Shown here one piece after another: positions 1-11,755 of a stretch of 64,000 bases of DNA (the first letter of the stretch is position 1; the number at the start of each line of letters is the position of its first letter). The stretch is taken from positions 3,658,001 through 3,722,000 of the forward strand of contig OZ316893.1 in assembly GCA_973895155.1 (NCBI GenBank), read 5' to 3'. This stretch comes from Marsupella aquatica. Taxonomy: Eukaryota > Marchantiophyta. The position numbers were made by a program, and so were the translations under genes. Under the pieces are notes generated by a model. The model was given only the letters and a program-made list of their open reading frames with translations, was not told the DNA's origin and made no database searches.

Positions 1-495
1 AACAAGAGGTGGGCTTGGGGACGAACTTTGAGTCGATCAAATCTAAGCTGCTCACTCGTCGGTTATTTGTGTTGCGTTAGGCAGTGGACATCTCTCCAAT
101 TCTGCACTTGAGAAGACAACTCGAGGATTGAGTCATATCCTCGGTAATTGATAATATGGATGTTGGTTCAATCGATGAGTTGCACTTCCTCAGAGCTAGA
201 TTTCAGCATTCAAATAGCAGGGTCGATTTCATTCTTGGCTATATTCATGAGTACCTATCCAATCCTTGTAATTAGTTGTAGAAGGTCTAAATCACTGTTA
301 TCATTCACCTTTGCAGGAGGATTTTTAATGTTCTCGTTGGTTTTAAGGGGTATTCGTTGGATCCTGAATGTGTAGGTCGTAAACCTCACAGTCGAGAGTA
401 CAAATCAAAATGCAATTACAGCAGCGTTGAAGCAGCCAACGAGTGAGGAGGGTGTCGAGAGTAAGCTGGCCAACAGCGAATTCGTGAGAGCTCAA
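1..495. other. Upstream intergenic region, no gene seen
   Basis: I see no convincing coding signal here. A short open stretch at 148-375 has no family resemblance. The reading frame of the following hydrolase is open back to about 427 but contains no ATG before 496, so 427-495 is probably 5' untranslated sequence. No clear TATA box was found. Confidence 0.5.
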
Positions 496-2236
496 ATGGA
501 TCGTTGGAAATCAATTCTGTGCCTGCTGTCGCTATTGCTGGTGTTTAGCCAGATCGCTGAAGCGAATAGGGTCGTGTGCAATGCAAATTCCATCGCCTTG
601 GAAGCCCTGGATTCGAAGCAAAATTTCACAGTTGAGAAAATCGAAAACGTTGGTTATGGATTCTACTTTGAGAATCCTTCTCTTGTTGAAATAATGGGAG
701 GCCCAAGTGTAACTCGAGGCCTGGTATTCTTATCCGAGGATGGTATCGACCCAGCTGCTTACGCTCCATATGCTCGTGGTAAGGAGTAACATCCATCGAT
801 ATGCTATAAAAACATTACTTTGTCTATGGACTTGCTCCATGCCACAAATGTATTTGTACTCCCCTGTGCAATCGCGAAGATGTATTTGTGTCAAGAGGAT
901 GCCGACAGTTGTTTACCCTCCAAATTCCAAGGTATTGGGCGGGGAAAACACGAAACTTACTGTGGATAATGCAGATTTCTCATTGATTGGGTGGAAGTAA
1001 GACCTTGTATAAATAACTTGGTTGAGAATATATTGGGTTTAAGCATAATTATGTTATCTAAACATCTGTCTGTCAATGCCACTCCTTTTAGAACATCGGG
1101 GACACTGAGGGTGTTTGGTAAGGGTCTGAATATGCCATCAAAGTTTCTCGCTTCCCCACTTTGCAGGAACTCGGAAATATGAATATAAACAACACGAGTA
1201 TATGATGCAAGGAACGGGTATGTCAATGGTTGGACTGTAAGAGCTGCAAGACTTCCTCATTATTTTTCCAGAGTCTCACAGTGCTATGAACATTGAGCTT
1301 TTGTAGCGATCGCGCTTTTCGGATACTATGCGGTAATAGTGAATGCGGCGACTCCTGGGAGAGTTCTGGAGGCAATGATGCAACATCCAGAGTTGGTGTA
1401 CTGGTCCCTTGTTGGACACGGCACAGGAGGGCAGTTAGCGGCAAGAATTGCAGTGACTCTTCAACCTAAAGTAAAGTCTCTTGTTTTAATAGCATCTATG
1501 CTTCCTCCGGACGTGGACTTGCGGTCCCTCAACCTCTTTCTTACTGTCATGTATGGTGACAACGACGCCATCACCACTCCAGCGGAAGTCATCAACTCGT
1601 TTTCCCGCATGAGGGGTGAGTTACAATTCTGCAGTGCATTATTAGCACTTGATCTCAAATTTCATGCAAGTGTGTCAAGAACAGTTCGTTGATACTCCTT
1701 GATCAAGAGGTTTGATAGTTACCCCTATGGGAACTCGGGATTCTAAGGGGATTGGATGGTTATCCTCACGCAACTTTCCAATTTCTAATGGGATTTGATG
1801 GTCACCATTTTGGAAACTTAAGAAAATTCTCAAGAGATTAGATGCCTTTCCTTTTGGAACTTGGAATGTTACGGGACTTTGATGGTAGTCTTTCGAAAAT
1901 TCAAAACGTTGTTCTTGTTTGATTGCAGGAGATACGAGCGTTGTACAAATTCCCGGTTTTGGCCACTTCGACTTCGCTTACAGCACATGTGTGGGGAATA
2001 CAAAAGCCCCATCCAATGTGACCTCGAGTGTCACAAACACTTTTATTGCAAGCATCAACCTCGCGCTCCTTCATTCGATTGCATTTGCGCAGTGGGCCAC
2101 TGGCACACATAAGGCACTTTCTTATGGGGATAATCACTACTTGAGTCCGGGATTCAATGATTCCAAACCTTACCCTGGCGACATTCGTGTGCGTTTCGAT
2201 GAGTTGCCGATCCCAGGCACTTCCCCCCAGGTTTGA
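496..2236 (+). CDS. Secreted alpha/beta hydrolase-like protein lacking the nucleophile serine (3 exons)
   Basis: Inferred exons are 496-778, 1307-1615 and 1929-2236. All junctions are GT-AG, and the spliced frame is open for 299 aa. The first about 23 residues form a signal peptide (basic start, CLLSLLLVF core), suggesting the secretory pathway. The segment from about residue 75 (GLVFLSEDGIDPAAYAPYA) matches the first strand and helix of the bacterial-type Abhydrolase_5 group (PF12695), where the family has a YPG-x-VD-x-xAYAPLA pattern. The nucleophile elbow reads VGHGTGG, so Gly stands where family members have Ser; the next gene has GHSQGG. A later Asp (YGDNDA) and His (GFGHFDF) sit where the acid and base would be. 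It is the first of two tandem paralogues with the same intron phases. It may be a non-catalytic binding protein or use another residue. Exon 1 and 3 boundaries are solid; exon 2 start rests on one acceptor. Confidence 0.72.
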
Positions 2237-2327
2237 TTTCAATGTAATCCGGCCCGATGGAGGAAATGAATGAATGAAGGAATTGATGATTTTTGATGTC
2301 CAGTGACACCAACGAAGGGACAGAGGG

Positions 2328-2335
2328 TATATAAA
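2328..2335 (+). promoter_or_regulatory. TATA box for the second hydrolase
   Basis: TATATAAA lies about 195 bp upstream of the chosen ATG at 2530 and about 90 bp downstream of the first hydrolase's stop codon. This spacing suggests the second copy has its own promoter and a 5' leader of about 170 nt. Confidence 0.5.
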
Positions 2336-2529
2336 GGTGACACGTTGACTAATTCACCGTGTCACGAAAAAGAGAGGTGGGAAAGGAATCCGAGGGCGGG
2401 GTAAACAGAAAAATTACAAAACAACGATTGCTCACTTCTTACGAAAAGCTCTAACAAGCTGCGCTACACAATCCTATAGTGCTTTCTACGATTGAAGCTC
2501 TCAATTTTGGAATTGAGGCTGTAACCGAA

Positions 2530-3847
2530 ATGCTTGAGACTTTTCCTCAGCGCAGTAGTTGTCTGTTTGATCTCTTTACCAGCAATGTGAACAGGCCCAA
2601 CAACGGCGTTGAATTGATTCCGTTCTCTGCAGACAAGACTGTAATGGTTGAGTCCATCAGTTGAACCGAGAGCTCAACGTTCTAGGCTAATTGGCGATTG
2701 TCGGATGGTAGATATTCGAGTGTATGACAGTTCACAGAACATGTTAGACTAACTTCGTCGGGGTTTCTAGGAATTCAAATTCTGTGGGTGGTCATTGTCT
2801 TTTCTGCTAAGCTGGATTTTTTGGGAATTTAAACGATTGCTGTGGACTCTGTACATTATACAGCGAACGTGGTGGGTGTTCACACCAAGCCGGATCAAGG
2901 GTGGAATTGTCTATTACCCCGGTGCTGCAGTAGATGGAACGGCGTACTTCCCACTGGCTTTTGAAATTGCTGCACGGGGGCATTTGGTAGTGATTGTCCA
3001 GCAGCCATCGCGTACGGCGAGTACCTTCCAGGACGCCAATACTGTCATAGACTCCAATCTCACCATATTTTCCGGTAACATTACTAAGGTTTTCAGTCCA
3101 TACATTCCATCGTCTTCAATGGACTCATTGGACAATTTGTTTGCCTTGCAATTGGCGTGAATAATGACAGTGTTTTGCCAAGATTCCTCAGAAATACGCT
3201 CCTTGTCTCTCTCAGGGGGCTCCAATTTCTATTTGTTTCTCACGCCTCCTTAGCTGCCAATAATAGAGGTTGTTATCTCATCGTTTGCAGGAGTGCCGAA
3301 GGGAAGATGGGCGATTTCAGGCCACTCCCAAGGTGGTGTAGGAGCAACGCATTACCTGGCTTGCTTCGGTAACAAAGTATACGGAGCTGTTTTGCATGCG
3401 GGTGGTTGGCAAGGGAACTTCAACACCTCTGCAGTTCCTATCCTGCTGATCTATGGTAGCATTGATGACGTTGGAGGAGGAAATGACTCGTACGTAAGAA
3501 AGTTCGAAGGGTTTTTCAATCCGAACAAGACCACTTTTCTGGTCGTTGAAGGTGCCAATCACTATCAAATAGGGGATTACGGATACCAGGTCCAAGATCA
3601 GATACCGACCATCAGCCTGGAAGAACAGCACGCAGTTTTTGCTCGCCACACTGTCAGTTTTCTTGAGGGTCTGGAAACGAAGGTGTATGCTCCTGTTATC
3701 TCCGGTCCAGCCTGCTCTTCTCAGAAACTCACTGGACATTACTCTTTGGCGGATTTCCATCTCACGGACAAAATCCTCTCGACTCCTGAAGAATCTGCGC
3801 TTTCGAAGATCATCGAATTTGGTGCTGCTGATGCAGTCTATTCATAA
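2530..3847 (+). CDS. Alpha/beta hydrolase, PF12695-like, with intact GHSQGG elbow (3 exons)
   Basis: Inferred exons are 2530-2640, 2864-3074 and 3291-3847, giving 292 aa, close to the 299 aa of the upstream paralogue. After the first intron the protein reads GGIVYYPGAAVDGTAYFPLA, then a strand ending LVVIVQQP. This is the typical start of bacterial/cyanobacterial-like Abhydrolase_5 proteins. The elbow GHSQGG supplies Ser, LLIYGSIDD the acid region and EGANHYQIGDYG the His. The following QDQIPTISLEEQ matches the C-terminal signature of the group. The substrate is unknown. Unlike the first copy I see no clear signal peptide, but the first exon (start ATG, donor at 2641) is the weakest part of the model. 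An alternative acceptor at 2770 would add a hydrophobic stretch. The C-terminal exon is secure. Confidence 0.72.
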
Positions 3848-5475
3848 AATCAGGTGTCACAATGGTAAGGCTCTGATTCGTTTGACTTACAAGAATCCAC
3901 GCCCAAGAAGCCGATGTTCTGGAAAGATGAATGTTGGGTTTCCACGGATCTGAATAGAGAGAGCCATCTGCGCTGCTCCGTGGAAACCCAGCATCTGCGC
4001 ATGCAAGAGATCTCTTATTAAGAGAGCCATCGCTATGTGGTTCTAAGCACTTGAGAAGAATGTAATGCTTTTAAGCTACTGACGCTCTACTGTTCAATTA
4101 GTCTCTCAACTGTTGACACTATTCCATGCTTGGCTCCAATCAATTGAGGATGTACCATATTAGACCTCTAGTGGTCAGGGCTATGCTGACCCTTCCTTAG
4201 CACGTTTCCATGATGTCAAGGGAACATCGATATCATGCAAGGTTTAGAGCGTTTCATGAGGGTGGAGAAGAATATTGCAAACCCCAAATTAGGAAGAACT
4301 GTGAGCTCCAGGCAAATCATATGTACGGCAAACTGTTGAATGTTCTAAGAAATTTAATTTGATCAAAGGTTCGTAGTCCGAGATTGTCGGCAGATCAGCA
4401 GGGAAGTAGCAAGATGCATCGTGAGTCTTCATCCTATGGCTTGGTAGCACATGGTTAGCACCTGATAGCTCGACTTCACGGAAATATCGTTTTGATCCAC
4501 GTCTTCATATTAGCCAATCTCTCCTAAACTTCCTGTGGCGCTTTGAAATAGTAAACATCACGGTTGGTTTCGATGTTTCTATTTGAACCGTTCAGTTGGA
4601 GGCACTTCACGGCCTACAGACTTTCATTGCCCAGACAGGACAATTATCGCGCGGCAGTCTCTGCGTCATACTATGTCAAAAAGGCAATTTCAGAATTAGT
4701 CTGGAAATACTGTTACACCCTTCGATATAATGTCTTCTCACCATTCCAAAGATCATTTTGTTTCCGAGTTTGCTCACTACTGGGTAATATCATTTATTCA
4801 AGCACCAGAGCCCATGCAGATGTCATGAGCCTGCCCGAGCCAAAATATCAGTTGGAACTGCCGGAAAATGATAATCGCTCTAACTAGGACTGACACATCG
4901 AAACGTCCCTGGAAGAACTAAACATCACCATGGATCTCAATTCACCGTAACGGAGAAAATTGTAATAAACTCCTGCACTGTTTCAGTAGTTTTCAATTAA
5001 CTTTTGTGACCTCCACAAAACTTTTTAACCATGAGCTTAGGCGTGTGGAGGTTAAGATCACACATTGAAGAGGCTGTAACACCTATTGTACGTAATATCT
5101 TCTACTGCAGCTGAATCATCACGGTATTTGGGAGGAACCCTGTTAATTGTTAGTTATAGTCGAGTTCAAAATAAACTCCATTTATCTTCTTTCCGCGGGC
5201 AGACAGGATGATTTTGAATTACCCTACACCTAAATTTTTCATTCTCTACATTTAAGGGATCGGCGACTGCATTTTGAGCCCTCGACTACATCTCTAAGAT
5301 CTGCAAGAATTCATGAATGCCAGCATTCTTTGAAGACAGCGCGGCCTCTGCTTTAATGTAAGCTGCATGTCGTGCTAGGGAGATTGTTCATCTGACAATA
5401 TTATGCCTGAAATTGCTCACGTAGCGTTGCTTTCGGATCAATGGTTGCCTATGGCTGATCAGCAAGACAATGTTT
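3848..5475. other. Intergenic region between hydrolases and photolyase
   Basis: This 1.6 kb holds the 3' ends of two convergent genes. An open frame at 4564-4887 (107 codons) has no recognisable motif and overlaps a dispersed repeat, so I do not call it a gene. Nothing else was recognised. Confidence 0.5.
4696..4753 (+). repeat. 58-bp dispersed repeat, partner at 9004-9061
   Basis: This stretch aligns without gaps to 9004-9061, inside photolyase intron 1, with about seven mismatches in 58 bp. Both copies begin TTAGTCTGGAAATACTGTTA and end ACCATTCCAAAGAT. Its nature is unknown. Confidence 0.55.
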
Positions 5476-8400
5476 TTAAGACTTCATATAGTCTGTAAGC
5501 CTTTTCTGTTGCTTTGACTCAGCTTCTGCGGCGACATTTCGCCTTCTCTTTGGCCGAGTTCCTTTGTCAGGAGTGCTATCCCTAGTGGCAGTTTTCTTGA
5601 TGTGCTTTTCTTTCTTATCTTGCAATTCATGGTCCTCCTCTAAAGATGGGTGCACATTGTCGCCCTTGTTGTGTGCGTAGGCCTTAGCCATGAGCTCACG
5701 ACATTCTTTGTTAGCAATATTATGATCCACCACTGCACAAGACAGATGCTAAGTTTAAATCAGGTTGGTAAAGGTCAATTTCGCAGACCATAGATTAAAA
5801 ATCCCCTCTCGAACACTATTGAGTCATTAAAATATACTACGTAACATTCTAAAACCAAGGAAAATGAATACATGAAGACAGATGATTAGTAGTTTGCATA
5901 TAAATACAACGATAGCCCGAACAAATCCCCCCACCTGGTGAGGGATAATCCCTGCCGATGATACAATTTGCTTTCTTCTGAATATTCATTGGGGCGGTCC
6001 AAGGCTCATAAATGTACGCCTTTGGCATATCTGCATTCCGTCGAGCAGACCAATGAGCTCGACGTCTGAGTCAGTCGGAAAAATTAGAAACTTTACATAC
6101 AGCCTTGGACAGTACTTGGATCTTGACTGCCTCACCTTTCAGTACTGGCAAGAAATGCTTGATATAATTTCCATCCGGGTCATGTTTCTTTGCGAAGGAA
6201 ATCGGAGAATAAATTCGATGATACTGCAAAATTCGATTGAAAAGATTATTACTCGATCACGAATTTAAGCAATCTTTAAGATACACCTACAGTACAAATC
6301 TCAGACAACTCGAGCATTCGTGATGGTCGTACAACGCTCTCGATCTCACCTATTTAAGTCATGCCATCAAAGCTGGCTATCTCTGGACAGAGACAGCAGG
6401 TGGGTAGGGTCAACTTAAAAAACTAGGTCACGGAATAGACATGCTCGAAACACTCAGCTTTTGCGAGGTTTGGGTTGGAAATCCACACCTGATGAAAAAA
6501 GGCCGATGCCGAAAGCCACAACCAGTTACCATTGTTGATTGACCAGTCAGAGTCCACCAGAAGCCTGTCAAATACATCGCGGCCTTTTTCCCAATGAACA
6601 AACTGGGAATCAGACACGTTTATTGCCATTAAAATCTGTTAGGGACTTCGTTCTTTAGGCTGATTTGACACATCACATTTATTCCTTGCAGGTTTTCTAT
6701 GATAGAGCTCAAGTCAATTTAAGGATAACTGACCCATAATGATGAGTTATCAGATAAGTGTGAACATAACCATTTCTGAGGTTCTCCCAAAGATGCTTAC
6801 TTACAATACACATGTAAAGACTAAACTAGGTTCGCATACGATTGGAAGAGATTGAACAGCAATATGTCCAAGTCTTGAAAGCGGTATGGTTGTTAGCCTT
6901 ACGAGATCTCCTCTGGTCAGAAAGCAGGCGACAGCATGGCGGGCAAGGTGGTGCATCCAGCCCCATTTTCGTAACTGTAATCAAGCAAATTCTTTCGAAG
7001 TGAGCCTATGTATATATGGACCATATATTCCAATATCCTTTACATGCAAAGGAAAAAAGTAATTTTCTGTACACATGTCAAAGCGACATTATTGGACATA
7101 CCTGGATCATCGCAGAATCAATCCACGGATACCCAGTTTGGCCATCTCTCCAAAGTCCCAGAAGTCGATCGTCATCATGCCATGAAATCTGAGAATCATC
7201 GCCCAACATACTTGTTAAGCATGAGATTTCAAATGCGATACGATATACCAGCTAATTGGATTCCACTGTACAAACGTGTTTATCCATACCTGCTTGCAGA
7301 TGGGATTATCAACCATCCTATCATAGTGACTTACGCCATACCCCTGGGTGTAAAAGAATTCCCGCCACAAAAGCTACAACAATTGAATCATGGCGAATGT
7401 AAGAAGGATGACCAGATAAGGCAATCGTGCGTGACCTCAGGGCAAACGTGCAATTATTCATCGTAAAGGGAAGAAAAAAATACACCAGAGATTCAACGAA
7501 TTTTCAAAAGTAAATTTGTGTAAATTTGTCACCTGCCCTTCCAATGACACGGGAGGCTTGGTGTGATTTTTTGACTCCTTATATATTAGGAGCAATTTGT
7601 GGTAGAACAACCGAGCCGAAACACATCCAAACTGCACAAAAACGGTGCTGTTATTTCCCTAAAGATCGGGAAATTGGGCGGGATGGATTTGCAGTAAGTG
7701 CACGTTGAGCACGTTTGGTACGTTGCGTTGGTTTTGGATAGATTGCCAACCTTCAGATATGGAGACAGACAGGTAGTCGCTGGCTTTATAAAGGCAGTAG
7801 GATCTCCCTTGGGCTTCTCAAACTCGACCACCCATTTCTGTTGAGCACACAGACCCACACCCGTTAGGTCTCACAAAGACAGTTCGTGATGCATACTCAG
7901 TCATCAACCAACAGAAAAACAAATTCATGACTCGAGGGGAAAGCGCACCTTGTCAGATAGGCTTTCTTCGAGTCTCTTCAACCCCTCCGTCTCTCCTCCA
8001 GAGAAAGGCGTAAATTCCTGAAGACAGTACAAAACATGTTTGAGTTATGAAACTAGGCGCCTAATGGTAAAGACCGATCCATGGACAGAAATTGGTGAGC
8101 AGCTACAAGCTTAGAATAGGGAATTTGAAAAGAAGACACATATGGCATCAAGGCACTTGAATCACAATTATCTGGAATAAAACTAGCCGTAGGAATTGAA
8201 GCTAAACAATACCTAACTTCTCAGACCTAAACACACCTCGTGAAGATTTTTGTAGCCAAGATCCTCGAGACTTGGTACAGGAACAACTTTCACGTCCTTC
8301 AAATCTTGTGGGAGCTTTGGCAAATTGTTTGGGGCATCGCCGACAGGCCCTGGAGGTTGACCAATTACTTTGCGAAAAGCTGCGTATGTTCCTGGTGGCT

Positions 8401-10129
8401 TGCCGCCATTCTGACACCAAGTGAATCACAGTAGAGAAGAACTGAGTGAAACACAGGGGCCGAGTTGAAAACATAGATAAATATTAAATTGGCTCAAATT
8501 TCTTTCTCATTCAGTACACCCTTCCTGCAGTTGTTATCAAAACTGTCTGAGAGGCAAGATTCCAAACCAAACCTTCAATCATTACCAAAATTTAGGAATT
8601 TACAAATTCAGAGAATAACTCAAGTTTCTATATTTCAGAAGGTCAGGGAATCTTGGAGTCGGGATTTACCTCGGAAATTATTTTCTGAGGGTCAAATAGA
8701 GTGTGACTGACGGGCGAAAAAACTTCAACACCGTTCTTCTGGCTAACTTCCTGTAAACCAAATTCGCTGAGATAGAATGTCACCCTGAAAACCAGAAAAT
8801 AATTCTCCATGCAAAAGGCGTACATGAGAATCTACGATGGAGGCAGACGAATGGACTTCACAGTCAACTGAAAACCCAAAACAGACAGACTTTTTCATCT
8901 GAGGTCGTCGCACCTTAATTTTCGTGTCGCGCTGACGTGCATACGGTTCAGTGTCCTGCTCGAAACATAATCTGTCGATACTCCACTGATAAAAACAGAA
9001 ATGTTAGTCTGGAAATACTGTTATAGCCTTCCAAATATTGTTTTCTCACCATTCCAAAGATAAAGATAATGGGCTTTGAAAAAATGCGCGTTTGTAGCTA
9101 ACTGATTGATTAGAAAGACTGCAGAATTGTTCACTTGAAGTGCCATTTTAGACAATCAGCGCTTTTTGATACCCGATACTCCACTAGTCGCATTACCTAC
9201 TGAGAAACGAACGATATCTAGTGATAATTGTTCACCAATGCTCCAGGCCATGAAGACTTACTTGAAAAACTAATCAAAATAACAATTAGAAAGAACCAGG
9301 ACCGAGACTCCATGAGTTGAACCGCTAATTTAAGACTCGGAGGTGAAAGTTAGGTGATTGTTAGCAGATCCATTTTACTGAAGTGCTACTTCAAAAACTA
9401 AACATAATTAGCACTAAGGTTTTTTGCAACTCCGTTGCTTAGACTGCTGAGTGAAAACCTTAACATTGCAATTGGCGCAAACTTTTATAAGATAGTCGAC
9501 ACAGTGAGGACTGCCAGAGACAATTGATGCTTTTGGTATTGTTGACCTGAGGATTGACTGCTTCCTAGAAACCAGAGGGTGGCAATTCGCTCAATGAAGG
9601 CTTCACTTGCCAGGTAGCGCTAGTTGAAGGATGTCCGTGACAAATGGCTGCAGCAGAGGAAATTTCGTACCTTTTCAAGGAGCTCTGGAATGACCACTAA
9701 GGGACTTCCATGAACCAAAAGCAAACGGGACCCGCGAGCCTGGAGGTTTTCGTCCAAATTGCTTAGACTCTCAAGGAGAAACTTGATTCTATTCACGCCC
9801 ACCGTTGCCGAGCCAGGAGATGGAGCTGAGGGGTCCGGAGCGAGAAAGAAGGGGTCGAGCACAAACACAGGGAGCACAGCCGAAGCTCCCTCGCAAGCTC
9901 TGTGCAGGGCAGGATTGTCGTGCAATCTCAGCCCTTTCCTGAACCACATTAGTGACCGCACTCCCATCTCGCTTCTCCCACCACCTCCCTCTCCCTCTCC
10001 GCTTCCTCTGCTTCCTTTGTCACACCTAATCGTGCAGCTGAGCTGACTGACTCGCAGTTGGCGAAATCCTGAGCACAATGGTTGAGCTTTCGGCAGCGAA
10101 TTCAATGTCTTCCAAGACGCTAGCAGCAT
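5476..10129 (-). CDS. UVR3: (6-4) DNA photolyase, complete 14-exon gene
   Basis: This flavoprotein uses blue/UV-A light to repair pyrimidine (6-4) pyrimidone photoproducts. Exons (high to low): 10129-9671, 8985-8914, 8750-8670, 8410-8237, 8017-7949, 7837-7751, 7631-7533, 7373-7290, 7188-7102, 6974-6903, 6602-6489, 6223-6136, 6030-5935, 5732-5476. All are GT-AG and in phase, giving 612 aa. The photolyase alpha/beta N-terminus ([17 protein letters not shown]), [42 protein letters not shown], the HHLARH histidines needed for (6-4) repair and the FAD-site NNGNWLWL are all present. Order and spacing match plant UVR3. The first Met adds about 54 residues rich in Ser/Arg/Leu before the family start (MGVRSLMWF, near residue 55). 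This could be an organelle transit peptide or an alternative start. The C-terminal tail adds a basic RPKRRR cluster and a QKRLTDYM end. Nothing in the core looks broken. Confidence 0.93.
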
Positions 10130-11176
10130 TGAAGCTCCCTCTCGTAAACTCTATCTAAGCCACTCCAAAGCTTTCCCTGTTCCCCACCTGCTCCCGCACT
10201 CCTCTCGCCACTTCAAGTCATGAATACAGGACTCAAGCCATCTCCCTCACCGAAATTCGAAGTTGGCCTCGCCATCCGAAGGTCTCCACCCACCCCTGTT
10301 CATCAGGAAACGACCCAATCCCCAAACTCACATTCCCAATTTGTCAAGATCTCATTTTGGTCCCTGTTCAGAGTGTTCGTGTGGTGCAGTCACCCCCATT
10401 TCATCAATGGACCTCCATCTCTGTAGAAAATTTGGAGCTTGTCATCCTCTCTTCTCCTCTCGTCTCCTCGTAACGTGAATCCAATCCCAGAGGTCTGTTT
10501 GAATCTGAAGGATTCGAATTTGCAGCTCAACAGCAGAGCGGTAAAGTTCCTCGATGCTATACTGTTACAGAATTAGCGGAGTTTTTCATGGGCCCTCCAG
10601 GAACAACATGGTCCCAGAGGGACCACGTCAAAGTCCCCTGTGGGCACTCGTGGACGGCCAAGGATTACAAGATTGTGACTTATTTTACTAGTTGATATTA
10701 AACCACACCTGCCCCTACAAAGTTATATAGTGCACATAAAAAGTGCACAAGTTCATGAATGGGCACAAAAGGTAAGGTGGTGAGTGCAAAACCTTTTATT
10801 AGCAAGCGCTCCATTTTTTATGGTGAGACACTATTCATCACAGTACAAGAACGAGGAGTGCGGGGAAGGGGGCTTTTATACTAGCACCAAAATGCTTCAG
10901 ACCTTGACAATTGGGAATGTGGCATTTTGGATCCAGCATAATAAACCCCAAGAAAGCCAGGTGACAAAAGGGACACTCTTCTGTTGACTTTGATGTCTAT
11001 GTTTGTCACATATGTAAATGACTGACTCTCACATCCAAAACGTTATGCCTTCTTGCACATGCTATGTAGTTGGACTTAACCTTAACCCTTTCAATTGTGA
11101 ACCTCATATCCAAACGTTATGCCCCAATTATCCCTTATCACCGTGGCACTCTTGGTTCTGTGGGTCACCCAATATA

Positions 11177-11345
11177 GATGTCCCTGTGATAGATAGATGG
11201 ATTGAAGGAATGAGCTATTGTTGGTTTGGAGCCCTCACTAATTTGGGAATGTTCCATCTATATGCTACAAACATTCCCAAACTAGTGACGCTCTGGACAA
11301 ACAATAGCTCCTTCCTTCAATCCATCTATCTATCATAGGGACATC
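11177..11345. repeat. 169-bp near-perfect hairpin (MITE or small-RNA precursor candidate)
   Basis: The left arm begins GATGTCCCTGTGATAGATAG, and the complement of the right arm begins GATGTCCCTATGATAGATAG. The arms pair over about 77 bp with scattered mismatches and leave a loop of about 15-20 nt. The open frame that runs through it is a by-product. No target-site duplication is visible at the flanks, so a small foldback MITE and a long miRNA/siRNA-type precursor both remain possible. Confidence 0.7.
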
Positions 11346-11722
11346 TCCGGTCGGATCAGTAGGTTGAGGCCCTTCCCCTTATCCATGCCATCTCACACTC
11401 CATGCAAGGGAGGGAAAGGGGCAGGGAGTTAAATGCTGGACATCAATGCCCTCTACCCGCCTACACACCCCGCCTGACATTAGAATTGTTTTGTCCTGAT
11501 ATCAGGCCTTGCAATCATTAGGGCATCTCAAATCTTGGAAATTAAGAATGATGGCATTTGATCATAAACAAAAGTTCATAACTTTTTCACAAGATAATAG
11601 TGTAAAAGTTTTTTTTGTTTTTTACCAGCCTATACAGTGTCTAATGGTGATGGCATAAGACCAATCCTTATGTCAAAAAGTTATGGACTACAGAATTAAC
11701 AGTCCGTAACCCATAACTAGAG

Positions 11723-11755
11723 AGTTAAGGTAAAGGTTAAGGTAAAGGTTAAGGT
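11723..11755 (+). repeat. 12-bp tandem repeat, about 3 copies
   Basis: The unit GTTAAGGTAAAG is repeated nearly three times. It is a simple short tandem repeat with no function visible. Confidence 0.7.

Noticed and set aside
9759-10046. + strand frame opposite photolyase exon 1
   Set aside because: The photolyase motifs on the - strand are decisive; the + frame is a shadow with low-complexity Pro/Ser sequence.
11018-11338. 106-codon + strand frame
   Set aside because: Its 3' half is the hairpin; inverted arms, not coding selection, explain the open frame.
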